NCBI GenBank assembly: GCA_947488615.1
Contig: CANKZU010000010.1
Span: 1 to 64,000 of the forward strand
DNA from: an uncultured Aurantimonas sp.
GTDB taxonomy: Bacteria > Pseudomonadota > Alphaproteobacteria > Rhizobiales > Rhizobiaceae
Direction: 5' to 3'
DNA length: 64,000 nucleotides
The notes below the pieces were generated by a model. The model saw only the letters and a program-made list of their open reading frames with translations. It made no database searches and was not told where the DNA came from. The translations under genes were made by a program, and so were the position numbers. Below are positions 1-7,416 of the stretch, piece after piece (the stretch's first letter is position 1; each line of letters begins with the position of its first letter).

Positions 1-101
1 TCGAAGGCTCCGCGCCTCCGCCGGTTGATCAACCCACGCATCAGGGCGTAACAAAAACGACAAAGGCTCTAATCGCCACTGGATGACAGTTCAGTGGCAG
101 G

Positions 102-392
102 TCAATAAAGCCCACGCTGTGTGAGACTATATCCAACCTTGCCCTCGCCCCAAACTACAGAATTTATAAGGCCAGCACGAAGCAGTATTCCGACGTCTCC
201 TCTGAAGTCATTTTCCTCGTAATTGTCCAGCATGAACAGGGCGAAGGACTCAAGATTGTCAGCTTCGACGGGTTCATCGTATTGACCGTTAGCTGTACAG
301 AAAATGTTATGCAGCAGCCAAAAAGCGTTGTTCGTGATTTGCATGAGATTTCTGGACAACTGGCCTGTGAGGAAATGCGAGGCTTTTATCAC
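102..392 (-). CDS. small orphan hypothetical protein, AT-richer than the rest
   Basis: A 96-residue ORF with an ATG start and TGA stop. I do not recognise the family. The protein is acidic in the middle (a 'DNYEEND' stretch) and ends in a segment reading like a small winged-helix or effector domain ('GLINSVVWGEGKVGYSLTQRG'), but this resemblance is only an impression. Codon use is visibly AT-richer than in the surrounding high-GC genes. There is no operon partner, since the window edge lies just downstream and about 900 bp without recognisable genes lie upstream. It could be an acquired gene or a fragment of one. Confidence 0.45.
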   Translation of the reverse strand: MIKASHFLTGQLSRNLMQITNNAFWLLHNIFCTANGQYDEPVEADNLESFALFMLDNYEENDFRGDVGILLRAGLINSVVWGEGKVGYSLTQRGLY

Positions 393-545
393 AGTTCCCC
401 TCTAGGCGCGCACAAAAGCGATGCAGAGTTAAACAGCAGTGCAATCATTCTAGGAACCGAATTCTCCCGTTCGCAAGCCCGCTCCTACCGCACCAGGAGC
501 AGCCCGCCGGCGAATTCAGCTCGGCAACGCCTCGAAGCAGGATAC

Positions 546-582
546 GCGCGCATCAGGTTCTGCGAGGTTCTCGCTGGAGCCG
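546..582 (-). pseudogene. short relic of the HIG1-domain gene
   Basis: The 23-mer starting 'gcgcgcatcaggttctgc' (546-568) is identical to 1379-1401 inside the intact HIG1 gene. The match continues as 'ctggagccg' on one side and 'caggat' on the other, with small indels. The stretch corresponds to the most conserved part of that protein (QNLMRAR). A 2-nt deletion breaks the frame. It therefore looks like a partial duplication of the gene that has decayed, although a tiny recombination footprint is also possible. Confidence 0.5.
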
Positions 583-912
583 AGCTGGCGGATTGCGGCC
601 CATAGCCAAAAAATTTATCCCCACCCTATTCCCCTCCCGCATACTGCCCTCACCGCCGGCCCACGGAACGGGCGCGAATGATCACCGGGATCGTTCGGGG
701 GCTGGCGGGCGGTGTCCGCGACGGGGCTTCTTCCGGAGAAGGCTCGGCCCGGACGGCCCTTTGCTCCCGCCGGACCGTCCCCCACTACGAGGGGTCTACG
801 GATCGGTCCGCTTGAACGCCCCGCCAAGGGCGTGAAGATCCGGCAGCGCACGCGAACCCATGGAAAAGGCGGGGTTTGCGTGTCGAAGGGTTGGTCAAAC
901 GCCGCGCGGGAT

Positions 913-963
913 GCCGGAGGCGGACCGTATTGACTTAAAACAGTCGGAGGGTTCGCCTCCGGC
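913..963. repeat. inverted repeat with nested hairpin
   Basis: GCCGGAGGCG (913-922) is perfectly complementary to CGCCTCCGGC (954-963). The intervening 31 nt themselves contain a small palindrome, GACT-taaaac-AGTC. No gene lies close enough on either side for a simple terminator role, so it is recorded as a structured repeat of unknown function. Confidence 0.5.
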
Positions 964-1033
964 GTCCCGCCGCTCGCCTCGTCAGAGACGAGACGGAAAC
1001 AGGGGCCCGTCAGTGAGCGGCGAAGCCGCGAAA

Positions 1034-1070
1034 CTTAAGGACGGGACAGAGAATCGACCCCGCCCTTAAG
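1034..1070. repeat. inverted repeat CTTAAGGACGGG / CCCGCCCTTAAG
   Basis: Two 12-nt arms match at 11 of 12 positions around a 13-nt loop. The outer CTTAAG arms are unusual for this GC-rich background. It could be a transcript hairpin, a protein-binding palindrome or part of a repeat family. Nothing in the surrounding sequence decides between these. Confidence 0.45.
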
Positions 1071-1254
1071 CTCCTCGCTAAGCTCGTCGCTGGCGGGGAC
1101 CCCGAGGACGGAGAATGGAAGCAAAGGGAGGCGAAGCGAGTGTGGAGGAATACATACGCCGGCCGTGAACGCGGTGCGGGCGATGCCGCGCGCCCTCTCG
1201 CCCCTTGTGGGAGAGAGGGGCGCCGAGCCCGTGGCCCACCGCCGCGCCCCCCAC

Positions 1255-1306
1255 TCTCCCTCATCCTGAGGCGCGGAGCGAAGCGGAGCCTCGAAGGGCG
1301 AGGGAG
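1255..1306. repeat. REP-like palindromic element
   Basis: The sequence has 'tccctcatcctgaggc' on the left and 'gcctcgaagggcgaggga' on the right, around a 'gagcgaagcgga' centre, giving a long imperfect hairpin. Elements of the form CCTCATCCTGAGG...GCCTCGAAGG.GAGG are, as I recall, widely dispersed in intergenic regions of Rhizobiales genomes. It lies just 3' of the HIG1 gene, where it could act as a transcript-end stabiliser. Confidence 0.6.
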
Positions 1307-1314
1307 AGAGCCCC

Positions 1315-1503
1315 CTACCGCGCCAGCAGCAGCACAGCGACCAAAACGAGGACGGCCAGGCCCTGCAACAGGATGCGGGCGCGCATCAGGTTCTGCGAGG
1401 TGCTGCTGGAGCCGCCCTTCATCAGGTTGAGGAGGCCCGCGACGAGAACGCCGGCGGTCGCGAGCATGAAGAAGAGGGCAAGGTAGATCATTATATCGGA
1501 CAT
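1315..1503 (-). CDS. HIG1-domain twin-transmembrane protein
   Basis: A 62-residue inner-membrane protein with two hydrophobic segments (about residues 5-25 and 45-61) joined by a short polar loop. The loop carries QNLMRARILLQ, an exact fit to the Q-x3-R-x-R-x3-Q signature of the hypoxia-induced HIG1 family. Mitochondrial members (Rcf1/HIGD) associate with cytochrome c oxidase and respiratory supercomplexes. A similar respiratory role in the bacterium is inference. The length is normal for the bacterial form and the start is ATG. The EamA transporter lies 107 bp upstream on the same strand, so co-transcription is possible. Confidence 0.8.
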   Translation of the reverse strand: MSDIMIYLALFFMLATAGVLVAGLLNLMKGGSSSTSQNLMRARILLQGLAVLVLVAVLLLAR

Positions 1504-1610
1504 GCCGGCCTTGTTCGAAGTTCGAGTCGCGGAAAGCGCAATATAGGCGGCGCGGGCGAGCGCGCGAGTCCCCGGTCACCGAGGTGGGATCGCGGGCCCG
1601 AACCGGCGGT

Positions 1611-2501
1611 TCAAAGGCCTGGCGGCACCAGTTTGGCCTTGCGCTTGCGCGTCGCGGCGGCCACGCCGACCCCGGCGATGACGAGGCCGACAAGCTGGAC
1701 CGGCGACAGCGTCTCGCCGAACAGCAGCCAGGCCGTGACGGCGGTGACGCCCGGCACCAGATACATCAGCGAGGCGACCGACGACACCGCGCCCTCGCGG
1801 ATCAGATACAGCATCAGGAACACCGCGCCGATCGACAGGACGAAGACCAGCCAGACCAGCGCGAAGACGAGTTCGCCGGTCCAGTCGAGCACCATCGTCT
1901 CGGTCGAGACGGCGAGGATCAGCGTCGGCACGAGGGCGCCGAAATATTGCAGGGCCGTGCCGGTGCGCAGGTCGACGCCGCCGACGAAGCGCTTCTGCCA
2001 GACCGAGCCGGCGGAGATCGCCAGCGCCGACAGGACCACCGGGCCGAGCGTCAAGAGGCGGTAGTCGCCCGAGCCGTCGAGCTTCGGCAGGATGACCAGG
2101 GCAACGCCCAGAAGGCCCAGCGCCAGGCCGGCGAGATGGCGCGGCTGCACCCGCTCGCCGAGGAAGCTGGCGGCGAGGATGGTGGTCAGCACCGGCTGCA
2201 GCCCGACGATCAGCGCCGCGATGCCGGCGTTGAGCCCGTGGCGGACGGCGAAGAACACGCCGCCAAGATAGACGCCGTGGATCAGGCTGCCCGCGATCAT
2301 CGCGTGCGCCGCCGGCCGCCAGCCCGGCCAGGGCGCCCGCATCAGCAGGACGACCGCGCCGAGGATCAAGAGCGCCAGCGCATAGCGCAGCGACAGGAAG
2401 GTGAACGGCTCGGCATGGGGCATGGCGTAGCGCGCGCCGATGAAGCCGGTCGACCAGAGCAGCACGAAGATCGCCGGGAAGAAGGGCAGCAACCGGTTCA
2501 C
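1611..2501 (-). CDS. EamA/DMT-family transporter
   Basis: A 296-residue polytopic inner-membrane protein with about ten hydrophobic helices. They are arranged as two EamA repeats, the first ending near 'LQPVLTTILAASFLGERV' and the second near 'VPGVTAVTAWLLFGETLS'. That duplicated GE(R/T) signature is typical of drug/metabolite transporters. These usually export amino acids or other small metabolites, but the substrate cannot be told here. The start is GTG. The AEC transporter at 2704 is divergent and shares a 200 bp intergenic region. Confidence 0.85.
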   Translation of the reverse strand: MNRLLPFFPAIFVLLWSTGFIGARYAMPHAEPFTFLSLRYALALLILGAVVLLMRAPWPGWRPAAHAMIAGSLIHGVYLGGVFFAVRHGLNAGIAALIVGLQPVLTTILAASFLGERVQPRHLAGLALGLLGVALVILPKLDGSGDYRLLTLGPVVLSALAISAGSVWQKRFVGGVDLRTGTALQYFGALVPTLILAVSTETMVLDWTGELVFALVWLVFVLSIGAVFLMLYLIREGAVSSVASLMYLVPGVTAVTAWLLFGETLSPVQLVGLVIAGVGVAAATRKRKAKLVPPGL

Positions 2502-2703
2502 TGGGGACGGCCTTTCGGGATGGACGGGTCGGCGGCCGGGATCGATGGATGGCCGATCGCCAGCGCGCCATTCGATAGCAGGGCTGAGCCCGGGCCGGAA
2601 GCCGGATATCGTCAGTCTGTCTGACGAAATCGGGCCGTGTGCGTTTGCCTTGCAACCCGGCGCGGTCTATCGCCGGGGCTCAGCCCACCGCCCGGCCCCT
2701 GTC

Positions 2704-3663
2704 ATGCAAGACATCCTCAACGTCATCGTCCCGATCTTCAGCCTGATCGCCCTCGGCTTTCTGGCGGCCCGGGCGAAGCTGTTGTCGGACGCGACCGGCG
2801 AGGCGCTGGCCCGCTTCGTCTTCGTCGTCGCGGTGCCGGTGCTGCTGTTCCGCACCCTCGCCACCTCGGCCTTCGGCGATGCCAACCCGCTGTTCCTGTG
2901 GCTGACCTATTTCAGCGCCATCGCCATCGTCTGGACGATCGGCAGCGTCGTGGTCCGGCGGCTCACCCGCGCCGACCGGCGCGCCGGTGCCATCGCCGGC
3001 ATCTCGTCGAGCTTCGCCAACACCGTCTTCGTCGCCATCCCGACCATCCAGCGCGCCTATGGCGACGCCGGCCTGGAGCCGCTGCTCTTGATTCTCGCCA
3101 TCCATCTGCCGGTGATGATGATCGTCGCGACGCTGATCGTCGAGCGCGCGGCTGTCCTCGACGCGCGCGACGCCGGCACCGCGCCGCCGCAGGTCTCGAC
3201 GGCCGCGACGATGAAGCGGGTCCTGAAGAATCTCGCGACCAACGCCATCATCGTCGGCATCCTGTCGGGTGTCGCCTGGCGCGCCACCGGCCTGCCGCTG
3301 GAAAGCCATATCGACGAGGTCACCAAACTGCTCGGCGGCACGGCCGGACCGCTGGCGTTGTTCGCGCTGGGCATGTCGCTGACCCGCTACGGGTTGCGCG
3401 GCGACATCCTGTCGTCGGCGATCGTCGCGACGCTGTCGCTGGTGGTGATGCCCGCGATCGTGTTCTTTCTCGGCACCTGGCTCGCCCTGCCGCCGCTGTG
3501 GCTGAAGGGGGCGGTGCTCACCGCCGCCGCGCCAGCCGGCGTCAACGCCTATCTCTTCGCGGCCTATTTCCAGTCCGGCGAGAAGCTGGCGGCGACGACG
3601 ATCCTGGTTTCGACGGTACTGTCGGTGATCACCCTGAGCGTGTGGCTGACCGTTCTCGGCTGA
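2704..3663 (+). CDS. AEC-family (auxin efflux carrier-like) transporter
   Basis: A 319-residue membrane protein of the auxin efflux carrier family, with an N-terminal helix block ('ILNVIVPIFSLIALGFLAAR') and a C-terminal block ending in small hydrophobic helices ('AAPAGVNAYLFAAYF'). Bacterial members export organic acids such as malate or malonate; the substrate here is unknown. The open frame continues upstream to 2440 across the divergent EamA gene, so I chose the ATG at 2704, where homology-like sequence begins. No strong Shine-Dalgarno sequence is visible. Its 3' end overlaps the convergent gluQ gene by 35 bp. Confidence 0.85.
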   Translation: MQDILNVIVPIFSLIALGFLAARAKLLSDATGEALARFVFVVAVPVLLFRTLATSAFGDANPLFLWLTYFSAIAIVWTIGSVVVRRLTRADRRAGAIAGISSSFANTVFVAIPTIQRAYGDAGLEPLLLILAIHLPVMMIVATLIVERAAVLDARDAGTAPPQVSTAATMKRVLKNLATNAIIVGILSGVAWRATGLPLESHIDEVTKLLGGTAGPLALFALGMSLTRYGLRGDILSSAIVATLSLVVMPAIVFFLGTWLALPPLWLKGAVLTAAAPAGVNAYLFAAYFQSGEKLAATTILVSTVLSVITLSVWLTVLG

Positions 3664-4567
3664 AACATTCCGCCGCCGGCCGGCCGGGAAATCCGACCAT
3701 GCGGCGAATGTCCTCGGCGCCGAGACCGGCCTCGCGCAACGCCTTCAGGGAGGTGTCGCGCTGGCTTTTCGACAGCTTGCGACCGTCGGCGCCGAGAATC
3801 AGGTCGTGATGGTGGTAGCGCGGCGCCGGCAGGCCGAGCAGCGCCTGCAACAGCCGATGGACGCTGGTGGCATGGAACAGATCCTGCCCCCTGACGACAT
3901 CGGTGATGGCCTGCAGCGCGTCGTCAACGACGACGGCCAGATGATAGCTCGTCGGCATCTCCATGCGGCCGAGCACGACGTCGCCCCAGTCGAGCGGCCG
4001 CGCGGCGATCTCGCCGCTGGCGCCATCGGGCGAGCGCCCGGTCTCGGTAAAGCGCAGCGCCGACACCCGTTCGACCGCCGCCTCCATATCGAGCCGCCAG
4101 GCGAAGCGCTCGCCGTCGCTCATCTTCCGCTCGCGCTCGCGCGTCGACAGCTTGCGGTCGAGACCGGGATAGAGCGGCGCGCCGTCGGGATCATGCGGCC
4201 AGGGCTGGCCGGTTTCCTCGATGTGGCGCTCAGCATGGGCGCGGATGTCGCCGCGCGACATGAAAGCCGGATAGATCAGTTCCTCGTCGGCCAAGGCTTC
4301 GAGTGCTGCGGCATAGTCGGAAAAATTCTCCGACTGCCGGCGCGGAGTGTCGTCCCAATCGATCCCGAGAAAGTACAGATCCTCCTTGAGCTGCTTTTCA
4401 TAGGTCGTCGTGCAGCGGGCCCGATCGATGTCCTCGATCCGCAAGAGGAAGGCCGCGCCGGCCTCGCGCGCCATCTTGTGGTTGAGCAGCGCCGAATAGG
4501 CGTGGCCGAGATGCAGTTCGCCGTTCGGACTCGGTGCGAATCGGAACACGGCTGGCGTCAAATTCAT
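3629..4567 (-). CDS. gluQ: glutamyl-Q tRNA(Asp) synthetase
   Basis: A 312-residue paralogue of the glutamyl-tRNA synthetase catalytic core without an anticodon-binding domain. The family activates glutamate and attaches it to queuosine at position 34 of tRNA-Asp. Class I signatures are present: 'FAPSPNGELHLGH' (HIGH-type) near residue 10 and 'KLSKS' (KMSKS-type) near residue 268. The zinc-binding cysteines of the E. coli enzyme are absent, since the corresponding stretch reads 'YPAFMSRGDI'. The gene is divergent from the DNA glycosylase and convergent with the AEC gene, with a 35 bp tail overlap. Confidence 0.92.
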   Translation of the reverse strand: MNLTPAVFRFAPSPNGELHLGHAYSALLNHKMAREAGAAFLLRIEDIDRARCTTTYEKQLKEDLYFLGIDWDDTPRRQSENFSDYAAALEALADEELIYPAFMSRGDIRAHAERHIEETGQPWPHDPDGAPLYPGLDRKLSTRERERKMSDGERFAWRLDMEAAVERVSALRFTETGRSPDGASGEIAARPLDWGDVVLGRMEMPTSYHLAVVVDDALQAITDVVRGQDLFHATSVHRLLQALLGLPAPRYHHHDLILGADGRKLSKSQRDTSLKALREAGLGAEDIRRMVGFPGRPAAECFSRERSATRSG

Positions 4568-4656
4568 CGAATTGATTCCCCTCGTTTGCCGCCCGCACTA
4601 GACTCCGATTGCGTGAGCAACGTGACAGAGTCGCGGCAAATGAGGAACCAGGCGCC

Positions 4657-5304
4657 ATGATCCGGACTGAAGCCGACATCACCGCGGCCCTTGATGCCCT
4701 GCGCCTCGCGGACGATCGCCTGCATCCGGTGATCGACACGGCGGGCGTTGTGCCGCTGCGCCGTGGCGCCGGCGGGCTTCGGGGTCTCGCCAGCATCATC
4801 GTCGCGCAGCAGGTGTCGAAGGCGAGCGCCGACGCGATTTTCGCACGGTTCACGCAGGAGATCGACGTCGATGACGCCGGGGCGATCCTTGCCGCGCCCG
4901 ACGAGGCCTTCCGCCGCGTCGGCCTGTCGCGCCCAAAACAGCGCACAATGCTGGCCGTTGCCGAAGCCGTCCGGGAGGGCACGGTCAATTTCGCGCGGGT
5001 CGAGGCTGCGCCCCCCGAGGACGCGATCGCCGAGCTCGTCGCCGTGCGGGGCATCGGGGTGTGGACCGCCGAATGCTATCTGTTATTCTGCGCCGGCCAT
5101 CCCGACATCTTTCCCGCCGGGGACCTCGCCTTGCAAGCCGCGCTCGGCCATGCCTTCGACCACGAGGCACGGCCGGCGGCAGCTTCCGTCGCCTTGATCG
5201 CCGAGCGTTGGTCGCCGCACCGTTCGGTCGCCGCACGCCTGTTCTGGTCCTATTACGCGACCGTCACGCGCCGCGACGCGGCTCCGGCGCCCGCCGCCGA
5301 ATGA
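4657..5304 (+). CDS. DNA-3-methyladenine glycosylase II (AlkA type)
   Basis: A 215-residue HhH-GPD superfamily base-excision enzyme that removes alkylated purines from DNA. The helix-hairpin-helix appears as 'VRGIGVWTAE' (about residues 129-138). It is followed by 'FPAGDLAL', whose Asp is the expected catalytic residue. The length matches the short bacterial form without the AlkA N-terminal domain. I place the start at ATG 4657, preceded by GAGGAA at about 9 nt, rather than at the upstream start in the ORF track. It is divergent from gluQ. Confidence 0.88.
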   Translation: MIRTEADITAALDALRLADDRLHPVIDTAGVVPLRRGAGGLRGLASIIVAQQVSKASADAIFARFTQEIDVDDAGAILAAPDEAFRRVGLSRPKQRTMLAVAEAVREGTVNFARVEAAPPEDAIAELVAVRGIGVWTAECYLLFCAGHPDIFPAGDLALQAALGHAFDHEARPAAASVALIAERWSPHRSVAARLFWSYYATVTRRDAAPAPAAE

Positions 5305-5474
5305 CCCCCGCGACATTTATCCACAGAACTTCTCCACGGGTCGACCGCACTGCGGGAAACGGGGGAACCCGTTCACGAAACTCGCTCGCGACCAGGCTTC
5401 ACAAAGGCGACGCGATAGAGCACGATAGTCGCAATAGCTCAGTTCAGATCGTTGGGAGTTAGGGAGAACGACCG

Positions 5475-6035
5475 GTGACGATCGCCGTGAATCAGGACTT
5501 ATCCCCAGCACTCGTTCTGAACGCCGATTTTCGGCCGCTCAGTTATTACCCCCTGTCGCTCTGGTCCTGGCAGGACGCCGTCAAGGCGGTATTCCTCGAC
5601 CGGGTAACGATCCTGGCGGAATACGACCGTGCGGTGCGAAGTCCGACCTATTCGATGCGGCTCCCCTCGGTCGTCTGCCTCAAATCCTACGTCAAGCCGG
5701 CGCGCCATCCCGCCTTCACCCGCTTCAACGTGTTCCTGCGCGATCGCTTCCAGTGCCAGTATTGCGGCTCGCCGCAGGAACTGACCTTCGATCACGTCAT
5801 CCCCCGCTCGCGGGGCGGGTTGACGACGTGGGAGAATGTCGTCGCCGCCTGTTCGCCCTGCAACCTCAAAAAGGGCGGGCTGATGCCGAGGGCGGCCCGC
5901 ATGTTCCCGCATCAAAAGCCCTATCAGCCGAGCGTCCACGACCTGCACAACAACGGCAGGCTGTTTCCGCCGAACTTCCTGCACGAGAGCTGGCTCGATT
6001 ATCTCTACTGGGATTCCGAACTCGATCCCGAATAG
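5475..6035 (+). CDS. HNH endonuclease
   Basis: A 186-residue HNH-family nuclease of a type common as a single chromosomal gene in alphaproteobacteria. The core is visible as a CxxC knuckle ('CQYCG', about residues 94-98), 'LTFDHVIPRSRGG' carrying the catalytic His, 'WENVVAACSPCN', and a second CxxC. The biological role of this subfamily is not established. It is not flanked by restriction or phage genes here. The start is GTG with 'agggag' 8-9 nt upstream. The 170 bp leader contains a perfect DnaA-box sequence. Confidence 0.85.
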   Translation: MTIAVNQDLSPALVLNADFRPLSYYPLSLWSWQDAVKAVFLDRVTILAEYDRAVRSPTYSMRLPSVVCLKSYVKPARHPAFTRFNVFLRDRFQCQYCGSPQELTFDHVIPRSRGGLTTWENVVAACSPCNLKKGGLMPRAARMFPHQKPYQPSVHDLHNNGRLFPPNFLHESWLDYLYWDSELDPE

Positions 6036-6210
6036 GCGCACCAATCAGCAGCGCGATTCTCGACCGGCCCGATTGAAACCTTTCGTCCCGTTCGTTCGAA
6101 GCTGCGGCGGCGACGCAGTGAGGCGCACCGCCCGCCACGATCCTTGATGCTGGTGCATCGGACGATAATGGGATGGCCGGCGAAGCGCCTCGCCTGAACC
6201 GGGACGATCG

Positions 6211-7416
6211 ATGGACAATCTGCCGGACAAAGACCGCGCGAAGCCGAATAGCACCGGCCTCGACTTCTACGCGGCGTTGCCGACGTCGGCGGACTTCAGC
6301 CGTCTCGGCGATCCCGCCGCCTATGTGCCGCTGCAGGACGATTGGGTGGTCGGGGTCGCCGACATCGTGCGCTCCACCGCCGCGGTCGAGGCCGGCGGCT
6401 ACAAGCAGGTCAACACGGTGGCCGCGGCGGTGATTGCCGCCATCGCCAACGGCCTTGGCGAGAAGGATTTTCCCTTTGCCTTCGGCGGCGACGGCGCCGG
6501 CTTCGCCCTGCCGGCCGCCGAGGCGGAGCTGGGACGAACCGCGATGGCCGCCGTTGCCGGCTGGGCGCGCGAGGCCTTCGACATGACGCTTCGGATCGCC
6601 ATGGTGCCGGTCGCGACCATCCGCGAAAGCGGCCACGATGTGCGTGTCGCCCGCTTCTCCCCCTCCGCGGACGTCTCCTACGCGATGTTCGACGGCGGCG
6701 GTCTCGCCTGGGCGGAACAGCGCATGAAGGCCGGCGCGTATCAGCTGGAACCGGCAACAGGCGATGCGGCCCGGCCTGACCTGACCGGCCTGACCTGCCG
6801 CTTTTCCGAGATCCCGGCGAGCCGCGGCCTGATCCTGTCGATCATCCTCATGCCGGCCCCAGCAGTCGCTCCAGAACGCTTCACGTCCCTGGCCGGCGAG
6901 ATCCTGGCGCTGGGCGCCGATGGGGTAGAGGTCGGCAGTCCCGTTCCGCCCGAGGGGCCTGAGCAACATTGGCCGCCTGCCGGCTTTCCCATCGAGGCGA
7001 AAGTATGGGCCGCCAAAACCGGCCGGGCCTTGTGGTCCTCCCGGTTATCCGTCCTCCTGCGCTCCTTCCTCGCCCATCTGACGTTCACGACGGGCATCCG
7101 GGTGGGCCGGTTCGATCCCAAGCGCTATCGCGCCGAGCTCGTACGCAACACCGATTTCCGCAAATTCGACGACGGCTTGAGAATGACGCTCGACTGCACG
7201 CCGGCCGTCGCCGATCGGATCGAGCAGCGGCTGCGCCTGGCAGCGGCCGATGGAATCGCGCGCATCGGTACCCACCGCCAGGAGGCGGCGCTGATGACCT
7301 GCTTCGTGCCTTCGGCGAGCCGCAGCGACCACGTGCATTTCGTCGACGGAGCGGCGGGCGGCTATGCCGCGGCTGCGGCGATGCTGCCTGGACGCGACGG
7401 CGAGGGACCGGCCTGA
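6211..7416 (+). CDS. DUF3095 protein, nucleotide-cyclase-like
   Basis: A 401-residue protein that I assign to the DUF3095 family from its overall sequence. Its N-terminal half resembles a class III nucleotide cyclase or GGDEF fold. 'VADIVRSTAAVEAGGYKQVN' matches the first metal-binding segment of cyclases (D-I-x-x-S-T). 'FAFGGDGAGFALP' matches the second metal loop (G-D-G-x-x-x-F). The function of DUF3095 is not known to me, so cyclase activity is a hypothesis. No membrane segments or signal peptide are seen. It ends immediately before the stop codon of the convergent AEC gene. Confidence 0.75.
   Translation: MDNLPDKDRAKPNSTGLDFYAALPTSADFSRLGDPAAYVPLQDDWVVGVADIVRSTAAVEAGGYKQVNTVAAAVIAAIANGLGEKDFPFAFGGDGAGFALPAAEAELGRTAMAAVAGWAREAFDMTLRIAMVPVATIRESGHDVRVARFSPSADVSYAMFDGGGLAWAEQRMKAGAYQLEPATGDAARPDLTGLTCRFSEIPASRGLILSIILMPAPAVAPERFTSLAGEILALGADGVEVGSPVPPEGPEQHWPPAGFPIEAKVWAAKTGRALWSSRLSVLLRSFLAHLTFTTGIRVGRFDPKRYRAELVRNTDFRKFDDGLRMTLDCTPAVADRIEQRLRLAAADGIARIGTHRQEAALMTCFVPSASRSDHVHFVDGAAGGYAAAAAMLPGRDGEGPA

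Larger units (their letters stand above)
393..1314. other. gene-poor region with repeats
   Basis: About 920 bp in which the predicted ORFs are short, mutually overlapping on both strands, Arg/Pro-rich and unlike any family I know, so I call no gene. What it does hold is a relic of the neighbouring HIG1 gene (546-582), two long inverted repeats (913-963 and 1034-1070) and a REP-like palindrome (1255-1306). A shorter hairpin built on 'cccctt'/'agagaggggc'-type sequence lies near 1195-1225. It looks like an accumulation site for non-coding repeats. Confidence 0.5.

Noticed and set aside
593-1069. Several short ORFs considered as small proteins
   Set aside because: They overlap on both strands, are rich in Pro/Arg/Gly and cross inverted repeats, and none has a ribosome site or family similarity.
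5317-5511. 64-residue minus-strand ORF upstream of the HNH gene
   Set aside because: No family resemblance; it overlaps the leader and start of the HNH gene and has no ribosome site I can see.
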